NCBI GenBank assembly: GCA_973895155.1 | Contig: OZ316895.1 | Location: forward strand, 4,712,001 to 4,776,000 | Direction of reading: 5' to 3' | From: Marsupella aquatica | Lineage: Eukaryota > Marchantiophyta | DNA length: 64,000 nt | In this document: positions 24,502 through 34,320 of the stretch, in pieces | Layout: each line of letters begins with the position of its first letter | Position numbering within the stretch: the first letter of the stretch is position 1 | Notes under the pieces: generated by a model | The model's database searches: none | Told to the model about the DNA's origin: nothing | The model's input: only the letters and a program-made list of their open reading frames with translations | Program-made: the position numbers and the translations under genes

Positions 24502-25335
24502 CTACTCTGAAGCACAAGCCTCACTGTACGAAGAAGGCTCTCCTTCTTCCAAGATCAAAGCCATGTCATCATCATCAGGTGCAATGTCAATATCATCTAG
24601 CTTAGATGAGTCTGCCCATTGACCATATCTGGTAGGAGCTCTAGTAGAACGACTGGAAGTTCTTCTAGTAGATGACTCAGGCTGATCTGCTGCTACTGCT
24701 GGTTGAATTTGAGGTACCCCAGCAACAATTTGCTCCTCTTGTTCCATCACAGGAACCAGCTTCAAGCCCGGAGCTTCTCCATTTTTCCTGTCATGAACTG
24801 CATCATGACTAATCTCCCCCTCAACCCGGTCCGGGATGGGAGATTTCCCCTTGTCAGTATGGGAGTCCTGAGAACTCTCCCCCTCCTTTGATGATCTGGA
24901 TTCATTAAAGGACACATCTCTACTGACAATTAGCTTACAGGTTACTGGATCCCATAACCTATAACCCTTCACAACTTTCTGATAGCCAAGGAAAATACAC
25001 TTCTTCGACTTGGACTCCAGCTTAGATTGAAGCTGGGAAGGTGTAAGCACATAAGCATCACATCCAAAAATCCTCAGATGTGAGTAATCTGCTGGACGCC
25101 CGTACCTCATTTCAAATGACGTCTTGAATCCAATAGAACTGGATGGAGAAAAATTTACCAAATAAGCTGTAGTGTTGACAGCTTCAGCCCAAAACTCATG
25201 TGGTAAACATGATTGACTCAACATACTCCTCGAGCGGTCCAATAGTGTTCGGTTGAGTCTATCAGAAACACCATTCTGCTGAGGAGTATAACTTGTTGTG
25301 AGATGGCGGGTAATCCCTTGATCCTTACAATACAT
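24502..25335 (-). pseudogene. Copia integrase C-terminal part and linker
   Basis: Contains the integrase segment TPQQNGVSDRLNRTLLDRSR, followed by HEFWAEAVNTTAYLVN, FEMRYGRPADYSHLRIFGC and a serine/acid-rich linker. In active copia integrases the conserved DDE glutamate precedes RxNRT. Here that position is aspartate (SDRLNRT), so catalysis may be lost by a substitution as well as by the upstream frameshift. Confidence 0.88.
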
Positions 25336-25366
25336 TCCAAATTCCCCGGAACTGTATTCATCGCCG

Positions 25367-25783
25367 TTATCTGATCGAAAAATATCTCACCTTATTACCA
25401 GTCTGATTCTTTACTTGGGCTTTCCATTCCTTAAAAGTGACAAAAACATCAGACTTATTGTGTAGAAAGTATATCCACACATACCTTGAGTAATCGTCTA
25501 TAAACGTGACATAGTATAACCGTCCAGAATGTGAGGGAGTAGGGGCTGGACCCCATACATCACTATGTACATACTCAAGTATCTCCTTGCTGGTGTGAGT
25601 TCCAACTCCGAAGGGTTTCCTGTGCTGCTTCCCTAGCACACAGTGCTCACAAAATTCCAACTTACACACTAAATGTAACCTAAAAAAGGCACCCAAAGTA
25701 AAAGAAAAGCCCGGGTTACACACCTCGCCGCCGTTTTCAATGAGAAAACAAAGAGTTACCGATGGGATATGTTGCCAAATCAC
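25367..25783 (-). pseudogene. Copia integrase N-terminal part, fused to leader remnant
   Basis: Carries CEHCVLGKQHRKPFG (the CC half of the zinc-binding region), LEYVHSDVWGP with the first catalytic Asp, and YYVTFIDDYSRYVWIYFL. It ends by frameshift just before the second catalytic Asp region. The HH half of the zinc motif and everything before it are absent. The upstream residues do not look like gag or protease and probably read through a deletion junction into leader sequence. Confidence 0.85.
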
Positions 25784-26380
25784 ACCGGCGCCGTCTGCTA
25801 CTCCAGCACTGTAAAAACTTCCGCTGTGTCGCCTTCACTCCGCGTCAAGTGCCAATTCCGGGCTCAAAACGACCACCTCACCGCGATCAAACCATTGAGC
25901 CGTAGCACTTCGCGTCTCTTCCACCGAGTCGGACGTCACGAAGAGAAACCCGGTTCAGATGTGAACAAGCTCCATAGCTTGTGAAAAAACCTGAACGTCT
26001 CCTTCACTCGTCACGACGTACTCGGTAACAACTCGACAGCAATCCAGCTACCGAAATGACCAGCTTGCTTCAACCTTCAACTTGAGCTATAATGTGCGAT
26101 CCCCTGATCACCGCAAAGCTCACACCGTTGAAAAACACGAACTCTGTTCTCTCCCCCGAAATATCATCGAACACGAATAAACCCTGAACGACATAAACTT
26201 CAATTCCTCTGCATTACGGATACCGATCAGCGAGTTCTAACCACCGTTAGAAAGCCCTCTCACTAACCTATCCGCACAGCCACACACATTCGAGTTTCAT
26301 GCGATGAAACTCCGAATGTGCCACCGACAATGAACGCTGGAAAAACCTGTCACGAAAAAACCTCGTCACCTCCCAGACAT
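25784..26380 (-). other. Copia 5' leader remnant, gag and protease deleted
   Basis: About 600 bp lie between the primer-binding site and the first recognisable integrase residues, where a complete copia element would carry gag and protease (well over 1 kb). Short frames exist but none shows a gag CCHC knuckle or a protease DTGA/DSGA-type motif. Confidence 0.7.
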
Positions 26381-26394
26381 GCTCTGATACCACT

Positions 26395-26738
26395 TGTTGA
26401 GCATAGACGACATTCGTAACGGCAAGCCCATGAACCATCCAACGCACAATAGTCGACACAGAGAGATACGTGGTTCACCTCCACATGAGGCTACGTCCAC
26501 GGGAACACACAAGAGCTTTACTGCACTCTAGGCCGACCGGCCATTCCAAGCATCCACAGCACCAGCTTTCCCTATCTCTCAACTAGCTCCATAACAATGA
26601 GCCTAAGTTCCACCAGGGTCTGGCATCAGCCCTGGCTATATACACAACAACACTATCGCTAACATTAGTTAAGTCCTAACCCAAGTTAAACTAACTGTGG
26701 TTAGCTCATGAGTCACAAGACTAGAGCAATATCTAACA
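26395..26738 (-). repeat. Copia 5' LTR (344 bp)
   Basis: Pairs with 22435-22778. The PBS complementary to initiator tRNA-Met lies next to it at 26381-26392. Differences from the other LTR are almost all C/T or G/A, several of them at CpG sites. Confidence 0.92.
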
Positions 26739-26959
26739 AAATTTTGTCACACCAAAGTATTTTCCATGGTCCTTTGGGTAACCTTGAAAAACTACTGCAC
26801 ACCACCAATCTATAAGTATCCTAGGACTTGCACCTAGCCATCTCCTCTTAATACAACATGGGTGACAAAGAAAAGAGGGTGCCTGGCTTTTACAACAAGG
26901 CAGCTTCATCATTCTTATTCCCTCTAAGATTGAATCTGGGCAGTGTAATAGTGGAAACA

Positions 26960-27315
26960 GTTGCAGTCCACATTGCAAGAACTCAGGGGTCCATTCAGGT
27001 ATGGTGTGTGTTGATCCTACATAGCATGCAGTGGACCCAAATAAACGTTACACTGGAGTGCTTGTTTTGCGGAGAATGTTATAACACCTCTGAAGTGGAC
27101 CCAAATAAATGTTACTCTGGAGTGCTTGTTTTGCGGAGAATTTTATAACACCTCTGAAGTGGCCCAGAATATTGTAAGCTTGTGCTCCTTCATTGGACGG
27201 ATTTGAGCTTACTAAATTCAAAAGAATTTTTGGTCCTGAACAAGAAGTGTCACTCAAGTTTGAGTTGGTGGGAAAGTAACAAGTGCCCCCATGTCCTCTA
27301 AAGCCACCCTATGAT
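26960..27315. mobile_element. Diverged MITE relative with a 64-bp internal tandem duplication
   Basis: Shares ordered blocks with 41956-42207: GTGGACCCAA, GGAGTGCTTGTTT, CAAAAGAATTTTTGGT and a right end CTCTAAAGCCACCC. Inside it a 64-bp unit (27031-27094) is repeated at 27095-27158 with a few changes. The open frame across it (26858-27148) follows the duplication and is not a gene. Confidence 0.55.
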
Positions 27316-29930
27316 GATGTCCCTATGACGATGTTTGTGTGATGTTTGTGTGAAGCGTCAGCAACTCACCGTTCAAAACACATTCCAGTTTGAAAAGGGT
27401 GAACAAAAAACCGTACCATAGAAAAGTTGTTGTTGAGCTGTTTCAGCGAACATGCTTTATGCAAAAAAGGTAACGTACTTCTAAAGGGGATTGTAGGCGA
27501 GAGTGTATTCATAAAGTTTGGAGAAAGAGCCCCTCAAAAAGCATTAGGAAGATCAGGAAGAGATTTTAAAGGGTGCATGGGTACAACCAGATCACACTCT
27601 TTTGAGAAAGGTCATGTTTAAAATAATAAACTAACCCCAATGTCCTTGAGTATGCACACTAAGGGCTGGCTTTACCTAAACTCCCCATGTCCGTCCGTAA
27701 TGACAAAGATAATGTAAATAATAATAATTAATAATAAATTATTGTTAGAGAAATTAAAGCGTATAGCTTCATTATGGCTAGGTCATGAAAAGAAGACTGG
27801 ATAGTGAATTATAGTATATATTTACAGTAGATTGTATTTTTTATTGTATAGATATAGATAGTGTAGATTTGCTTGAAATTTGGGGTGGAAGCTTGTGTAA
27901 TGTCCTTTTGCAATGGTGTCATAAATATGAATATCTAAGGGTCTCATAGGCTTTCCTTGAAATGAGTCTCATAGGCTTTGTGTAATGTCCTTTTACAATA
28001 GTGTCATAACCGTGAAGATCTACGTGTCTCATAGGCAGCTATTGCGCTTTACTGAGGAACAGGGATAAAGGCGTTTCCAGTTCCTTTGGGACAAGAAGCT
28101 CCAGAAGCCCTAGCCTTTCGTGTGGATATGCCTTTGCTCTTATATGCATTGGATTGAATCCAAGAGAACCTAATGTAAAGGAAGCTACCCGCAATCAGGG
28201 TCCTCCTTTAATTTATTCTGCTTGTAATTTCATGCCATTGTTCAAGATAAAAAGGTAAAAAGTATTTATATGGTACATGGGTAACAAATGAAAATAAGTC
28301 TTTCAAGAACGACCATGGCAAGCCTGAACCAAACCCACCCAAACTTTTTAACCCAGAAAAGCCCTTTGCTGTTGTTAGATCGATGAGTACTTATGCAGTA
28401 TCGATTAGAGTCGTTGATTCTTAGTCACTTTCATCTGTTGTGACAAATTGAATCCCAATTGTGTACCTAAGCTAGGGAATTCCTGGGAATAGATCAACAA
28501 ATTTTTAAAACACGCTAAGCTGCCTGGGCTTACTCCTTTTGTGCTGCATGAGTATGAGTCTCCCTCTGGTGCTGCATGTATCAACGAGCTTTTAGTTCCT
28601 AATGGAGATGCCCATCTAAACGCCTGCAACACATGTTTAATGCCCCTGGTAGCCTTCTCGCAGTTACCCCCCCCCCACCCCTTATACTTACTCCCTTTAC
28701 GGATCATGAGGTATTGCTTTATTATATAGGTTCTCTCAATCTACACTAAAATTGTTATGGAGGTCTATCATTCATGACACACTCCCCAAAGTGAAAGCCA
28801 TAGACCATAATTTATTTGGTAATAAACAATTCTGGAATTAGACTCTCCTTGTGAGTAATGAGGGGAATTTCAGCGGGTACTTACTGTATATGTATTTGGG
28901 AGGCACTATACAATTTTGTCTCTCTAGTGGATTAGTTACTAGGTTTTCAAGATTGTAATCTAAGGTGGTATGAGACTCAGTGTGAAGGAAACTAATACAC
29001 ACTAAAGGTTGGGGCTGAATTTCATTTATGATCTTCTATACCTGCGTGCCATCTCAATTCACCCAAGAAATGTATTATTATATATTGTGTTTGACTAACA
29101 AAATTTGTTGGGGTCCCTGTGAAACCTAGGAACTAAGAACTTTGTGATAAAATTTTAAGAATATTCTAAGTAACCTGGAGTAAACATTGACTTTTCAATA
29201 CATGCACAAGTTTTTTAATTAAGAAATGAAGACTATTATCTCATGGTGCATTGTTTCTTTGTCACACAGGATGGCACTCGACAAACTAAAGCTAGAGTGT
29301 TAGCAGACTTGGTATTCATAGTAACAAGCCCAGTGATGTTTGAAAATGCTCTCACAGGAAACTCTAGACATTCATGAAACGGTGGGTTCCATAGGACCAC
29401 CACTATCCATTTTGACCACACCCCTTTGATAGCAAATTTCAACAACATTACAATTTACTCAAACGCGAGCAATCTATTATAGATCTGTGGGTACTAGTGT
29501 GCTTTTTGCCCCTTAGAGTACATCCAAGTCTCATTTACAAATTTTGTTATGACAGTACATGCATATCATTAAATCATGACACTTGCATTATATATGCATC
29601 ATTAGCTCCTCACACCATTGGATTGGTAGTTCTTTTTGCCTTTTTCTTCCTCTTTCTAGATTTTAGGGGTTTGCATTTGCCTCTTGTTTAGTGTTTCTGA
29701 GCTTTGGGACCTCCTGTTGCTTTCCCTTGCACTTTGTGTGACATTTTGTTTTTGTAAATTATGATCACCTCACGTCACGGTGCTCGTGTTGCGACATTGT
29801 TCCTGTAGAGAACGTGCTTATAAAGGATAGCACTTTTTGGTAACTTGTGATCACTCCATGTCACGGTGCGACATTGTTCCTGTAACGAACGTGCTTATTA
29901 CATGGGAATTTTTAGTGCACTGACTACTGA
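27316..29930. other. Intergenic, no gene seen
   Basis: AT-rich. At about 27895-28042 a block of about 90 bp is imperfectly duplicated (GTGTAATGTCCTTTTNCAAT...GTCTCATAGGC). A C-run lies near 28670. No recognisable coding sequence. Confidence 0.5.
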
Positions 29931-30300
29931 GAGTCGGGGCGGGGCAGGGGACGGACAAGCTTCGTTCTTTCGCACGCGGGCAGCCGGGCAGGGGCACTAC
30001 TACTCTGGATGTCGCTTTCGCGACCAGATAAGGCGGGGTAGAAATAGCGGCACCCGCGCGACAGAGCGGAGACAGAAGGCAGAATGATGAATCAATGCCT
30101 GACCGAAGACGAAAAACCAATTAATAATAATGGTTCTGTTCGAGTGGGGCAGGGTCAGTGACTCTGTCCCCTCCTTACTCTCGGTCATCACTCAAGCGGG
30201 CAGGGAAACGAAAACCGGTCTGCTCTTGTCCGACTCTGCCCTCCGATGCTTGTGCGCCAATTGGGGCAAAGCTAACGACCTACGGGATATCAGTCCTCGA
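29931..30300. other. GC-rich island upstream of the DELLA gene
   Basis: Contains GGGGCGGGGCAGGGG and GGGCAGCCGGGCAGGGGC, the same motif class as other islands in the window. Open frames on both strands here are compositional. It could belong to the distal promoter of the DELLA gene, but nothing in the sequence proves that. Confidence 0.4.
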
Positions 30301-30452
30301 ACCGCCACGTGTCGAGAACACGGACGGGCCAGATTTCCGGCTCGACGGCCCTCAGGACCGTAGCATACGGTATCTTTGTTTTCCAACAGTACGGTATCCG
30401 AGGCCCGTATGTCTCGGGCTGGACGTACGTAAGTACGTATCCAAGTCTCGGG

Positions 30453-30487
<35 letters not shown>

Positions 30488-31729
30488 GTATTTCATTCAG
30501 TAGACTGACCGATCTCTCACACTTCCATACTCCATACTCGGCCCACTTCACTCGTTCCCCCCCAACTGCCCAAGTTCCCCCCTCGCGGCTGTTGAGATTC
30601 CTCACGCAGTCGGGTGAGAGAGTCAGTGGTGAGCACTGTACTACTGAAAGAGTAGTCTACTCGTACTGTAGTAGTCTTTCGAGCACTCAAGTCCTCTGCT
30701 TTTCTGCTTTTCTGCTCCTCTCGTTCACACTTTTGCTTCGATACCCATTTGATTAGAGTTGAGTTGATTTGAGGAGCAGTAGTATTCGGCCGCCCAGCCG
30801 CCCTCCAGACCCAATCCCCTCAAGTTTCGGTTGCGCGCTTCTGCGGTGCAAAATTCTCTCCGGACGCGGTGGTGCTGGCAAGGAAGTGCCTCGGAGGAAT
30901 CGCCTGGCGTGCCCCTTTCCTTCCTGCGTCCTGGGCAGCTTTTGTTTGCTTGCAGAGTGTGGTGGCACCGCCTAGATTCTGTATTAATTTTATATCGATC
31001 TATCGATCCATCGATCGATCGATCATTGGAGTGGTTGCTGGTGTTGAGTAGAAATCCCCCACCTCCTCCCAGCGGGGCTTCAGTCTGTGGCCCCTCGCCA
31101 TTGCACGACAGTCGTCCGACCAACCCATCTCTTTTGCACTGCTGCTTTGCTTGGTGGCATTACTTCGCCGGACTAGAAGAGAAAAGCATAGTTTATGATA
31201 AGTACCGTACTTCACTGGCTGGATGCGTTGTGGATGATATCAGCGATACGGTAGTTTCGTTCACGGGAATACTCTTGTAATCCTTGGCTTATCGATCGAT
31301 CGATTGACTGATTGAGTGAGTGAGTGATTGGTCGATTGATCGGTCGATTGATTGCTTGGTTGAAAGATAAGAGTGTTGATGTTACTGAGGGACTCACGAG
31401 AAGAATTGACTGATTTGATCGATTGGTAATTGTTAGTTGAGAATTGAATTGGAGACGGATTCGTTTGAGTTTGTTGCACTTCGGAGTGTGGTCTGGGAAC
31501 CGCAGCAGGCAGACAAGTATGGTCGTCCGATAAGTTCTCGTGACGGGAATGGTGGAGAGGTAGCAAGAAAGGAGAGACAGAGCAGAGGAGGAAACAAAGA
31601 AAGATGAGCTAACGACAGGTGATTGCGACGTAGTCGTTGTCATCTCGGGAATGTACTAGAAGCGGAAAGGTAGGTGAAGCTGAGGAGGAGGAGACAGCTA
31701 CTTATAAAGGTAGAGAGACCAGCGAAGGG
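30301..31729 (+). promoter_or_regulatory. Probable promoter and long 5' leader of the DELLA gene
   Basis: Composition changes sharply from the upstream intergenic sequence. Tetranucleotide repeats include CAAT at 30453-30487, ATCG around 31000-31024, and GATC/GATT around 31290-31358. CT-rich and AGTA-type tracts occur at about 30600-30720. Five short ATG-initiated frames end before the main start: 31379-31429, 31519-31533, 31549-31563, 31604-31612 and 31651-31659. The transcription start is not visible, so where promoter ends and leader begins is unknown, and a leader intron cannot be excluded. Confidence 0.6.
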
Positions 31730-33706
31730 ATGGAGGCGATGATGATGGAGATAATGAGCTTCAACGGGGTGGGGCCGGCGGAATTTCAGGGGGACATTTC
31801 AGCGAGCAACTGGATGGATGGTCTGATTAATGCACTGCAGAGCGACGTAGTGCAGGATCATGACAGTCCTCACTCCTCGTTTGTCGATGTGAGTGCCGGC
31901 AGCCAGCACAGTCCCACACCCTCGTCTTACGACGACACTCTGAGCTCTATTGAATCCAGGTCCTCATCAATGGGAGGTCAAAATCTCGCCACAAGCGCTG
32001 CTGTGGCACCCATCGTAAACGACGGCTGGTTCGATTTCGCCCCCACGACGATGCAGAGCTCGGGAGGAGCTGCTGCTGCCTCAGGCAGTATGTACTCGAG
32101 TGTCACGGGGTTCTCTTCTGATTCGAGACAGCGGGCCGCTCTCAGCCACACTCAATCCACAAACGATGGATCAGTGGCAGGCAGTGTTTCCAGAGATGGT
32201 TCTGTCTCGAGCTGCATCTCGAGCGGCACAAGCGGCAGCGGCATTTCCAATTATGGTGTGTCGTCACTTCCAAACAACAGCGCTTACATGAAGCAAGCTG
32301 CCGAGTATCAGTATCGGCAGCCGACTGCAGCTCAGAAGACACAACAGCAAGCTCAGCTGCGACAGCAGCCCACGAGCAACGGGTGGAACAGTCACAGCCA
32401 ATCGCAGAGACAGTTCCAACAGCAGCAGCAGCAGATTCAACAACAGCAGCATCAGCAGCATCAGCAGCAACAGCAGCATCGAGTGCGGCAACAACAATTT
32501 CAGTCACAGCAAGAGGTCTTGCGACCGAGCGTGCAACCAGCGGCCGAGGATCAGGGCCTCCGGTTGGTTCAGTTGCTAATTGCCTGTGCACAATCGATTC
32601 AAATAGGAGATTTTTTGACTGCCGAGAACACGGTGATGAAAATCAACCAAACTCTAGCAATGGCTCGGCAGCACGGCGGCCCGATGAGCCGAGTGGCAGC
32701 TCATTTCGCCGAGGCGCTGACGAACCGGATCTATGGAACTCACGGTTCCCCCAACTCGCAGGAGGCCCGCAGTCAATCGTCAGCTGGAATATCACCCAGC
32801 GCCCTCTCCGAAATATTGCACCTCCAGTTCTACGAGACCTGTCCATACCTGAAATTCGCCCATTTCACTGCCAATCAGGCAATCCTGGAAGCATTCAAGG
32901 GTGCCAAGTATGTGCACGTAATCGATTTTAATTTAAACCATGGCTTGCAATGGCCTGCTCTCATTCAGGCGTTGGCCATGCGCCCAGGTGGCCCGCCCGT
33001 TCTGAGGTTGACTGGCATCGGCCCACCCGAAGCGGGGGATGATCACGACTCGTTGAAACAAATCGGATTAGACCTAGCGAAGCTGGCTGAATCGCTCAAG
33101 GTCAGATTCGAATTTCGTGGTGTGGTAGCCAATAAATTGGACGACATCAAGGATTGGATGCTTGAAGTCCGACCAGGGGAAGTCGTCGCGGTGAACTCCA
33201 TGATGCAGCTCCACAAACTGCTGTACCAAGATGGGTGCAACCCAGCGGGAATCGACGATGTGTTGCGCACCGTGAAGAGTCTGAAGCCGAAGATCGTTAC
33301 CATGTCGGAGCAGGAGGCGAAGCACAACTGCCCCGGCTTCCTGGACAGGTTCATGGAAGCTTTGCACTTCTATTCCTCCATGTTCGATTCTCTGGAAGCC
33401 TCGAGCTGTCCTTCCGGCAGCGAGCAACAAATGCTGGCGGAAATGTATCTCGGAAGGGAAATCAACAACATCGTGGCTTGTGAGGGCCCCGAGAGGCTGG
33501 AGAGGCACGAGACTCTTGATCAATGGCGAATCCGACTACGCAACGCTGGATTCACTCAGATCCACATGGGACCGAACGCTTTCAAGCAAGCGAGCATGCT
33601 TCTCACCATGTTCTCAGGTCAAGGGTACCGAGTACAAGATAACCAAGGCTGCCTCACTTTGTGCTGGCACGACCGGCCCCTGATTGCAGCCTCCGCTTGG
33701 CATTGA
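31730..33706 (+). CDS. DELLA-subfamily GRAS transcriptional regulator lacking a visible DELLA motif
   Basis: Single-exon gene of 658 residues, counted from the first in-frame ATG (31730). The frame is open for 31 more codons upstream but contains no ATG there. Residues 1-200 are Ser/Gly-rich and disordered, with NWMDGLINAL near residue 27. Residues 205-260 are glutamine-rich. The GRAS domain runs from about 273 to the end: leucine-rich LVQLLIACAQSIQIGD, VHVIDFNLNHGLQWPALIQA (VHIID motif, about 395-414), LRLTGIGPP, FEFRGVVANKL, VNSMMQLHKLL, FLDRFMEALHFYSSMFDSLE, GPERLERHETLDQW and the SAW end CWHDRPLIAASAWH. These blocks match DELLA proteins (RGA, GAI, SLR1) better than other GRAS groups. No DELLA, LEQLE or VHYNP motif is seen, so gibberellin-receptor binding is unlikely. 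GRAS proteins act in the nucleus by binding transcription factors. Confidence 0.92.
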   Translation: MEAMMMEIMSFNGVGPAEFQGDISASNWMDGLINALQSDVVQDHDSPHSSFVDVSAGSQHSPTPSSYDDTLSSIESRSSSMGGQNLATSAAVAPIVNDGWFDFAPTTMQSSGGAAAASGSMYSSVTGFSSDSRQRAALSHTQSTNDGSVAGSVSRDGSVSSCISSGTSGSGISNYGVSSLPNNSAYMKQAAEYQYRQPTAAQKTQQQAQLRQQPTSNGWNSHSQSQRQFQQQQQQIQQQQHQQHQQQQQHRVRQQQFQSQQEVLRPSVQPAAEDQGLRLVQLLIACAQSIQIGDFLTAENTVMKINQTLAMARQHGGPMSRVAAHFAEALTNRIYGTHGSPNSQEARSQSSAGISPSALSEILHLQFYETCPYLKFAHFTANQAILEAFKGAKYVHVIDFNLNHGLQWPALIQALAMRPGGPPVLRLTGIGPPEAGDDHDSLKQIGLDLAKLAESLKVRFEFRGVVANKLDDIKDWMLEVRPGEVVAVNSMMQLHKLLYQDGCNPAGIDDVLRTVKSLKPKIVTMSEQEAKHNCPGFLDRFMEALHFYSSMFDSLEASSCPSGSEQQMLAEMYLGREINNIVACEGPERLERHETLDQWRIRLRNAGFTQIHMGPNAFKQASMLLTMFSGQGYRVQDNQGCLTLCWHDRPLIAASAWH

Positions 33707-34320
33707 TTGTTTGTGGGTGAGTGACGTTGTGCGTCAGTGGCATCTCCTGAACCCATCCACTTGATGACGAGATCATAGCGTCCCGTCCCTTCTTCAGAGA
33801 GAGAGCGAGAGAGAGAGAGAGCTCATGTAGCCATGCTCGCTAATCTCTGTCCATCGTAGAATCAATCTTTTTGACACTGTCTCCATCGATCCAATCCGCG
33901 ACTGGTGCTTCTCGTCGACCGAGAAGGGAAGTAAGGGAAAGCGACGAAAAGGGAAGTAAGGGTGGGGTGCTCCTACACGCGTGTGCGGAAGAGAGATGAC
34001 TCGAACTGCTGTACAAATGTAAAATGGCTTCGACTGAGGCGAGTGTTTTGTTTAGACATGGGAATCACACACACGTGATCCCTCGATGATTTCTTGGGGA
34101 GGTCTGCAATCCTTCAATGAGGATAGAGAGATTGAGGAAATGGGAAAGAGAGAGATCATGCCGCGCCCAAAGGAGAAGATCAGCAGGTCATGAAGCCCTG
34201 AAAACGTAGGACAGTTCGTCACATCAGCTCCAATCGAATCCTGACTGCTTCCATTCAAGCTTTGCTTCCTCGCGCGGCATCCTGTGCGGCACGCCAACGA
34301 CAACAGCGGTAATGTTCGAA
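33707..34320 (+). other. Probable 3' UTR and downstream flank of the DELLA gene
   Basis: Holds a GA microsatellite at about 33797-33821 and a tandem GGGAAGTAAGG (about 33925-33962). There is no strict AATAAA close to the stop, so the poly(A) site is undefined. A minus-strand open frame at 34052-34303 has no recognisable content. Confidence 0.4.

Larger units (their letters stand above)
22435..26738 (-). mobile_element. Ty1/copia LTR retrotransposon, internally deleted and decayed
   Basis: Two 344-bp LTRs starting TGTTGAGC and ending TCTAACA bound 4304 bp. Flanks are AAACT on the left and AAATT on the right, a 5-bp target duplication with one mismatch. On the minus strand a primer-binding site matching initiator tRNA-Met (TGGTATCAGAGC, plus coordinates 26381-26392) lies two bases inside the 5' LTR, and a polypurine tract (AAGGGGGAG) abuts the 3' LTR near 22780-22790. 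The order integrase, reverse transcriptase, RNase H is the copia order. Gag and protease are missing, and the pol region has a frameshift near 25365 and in-frame TAG stops at 24502 and 23326. The element cannot be autonomous. Confidence 0.93.

Noticed and set aside
31212-31643. 143-codon minus-strand frame antisense to the DELLA leader
   Set aside because: Much of it is Ser/Asn/Gln/Ile peptide generated by the GATT/GATC repeats, and no domain is present.
31637-31729. 31-codon in-frame extension of the DELLA protein
   Set aside because: It has no ATG, and the first in-frame ATG is at 31730. Non-AUG initiation would be needed.
32142-32591. Antisense poly-Leu and poly-Ala frames within the DELLA gene
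   Set aside because: They are shadows of the CAG/CAA glutamine tract of the real gene.
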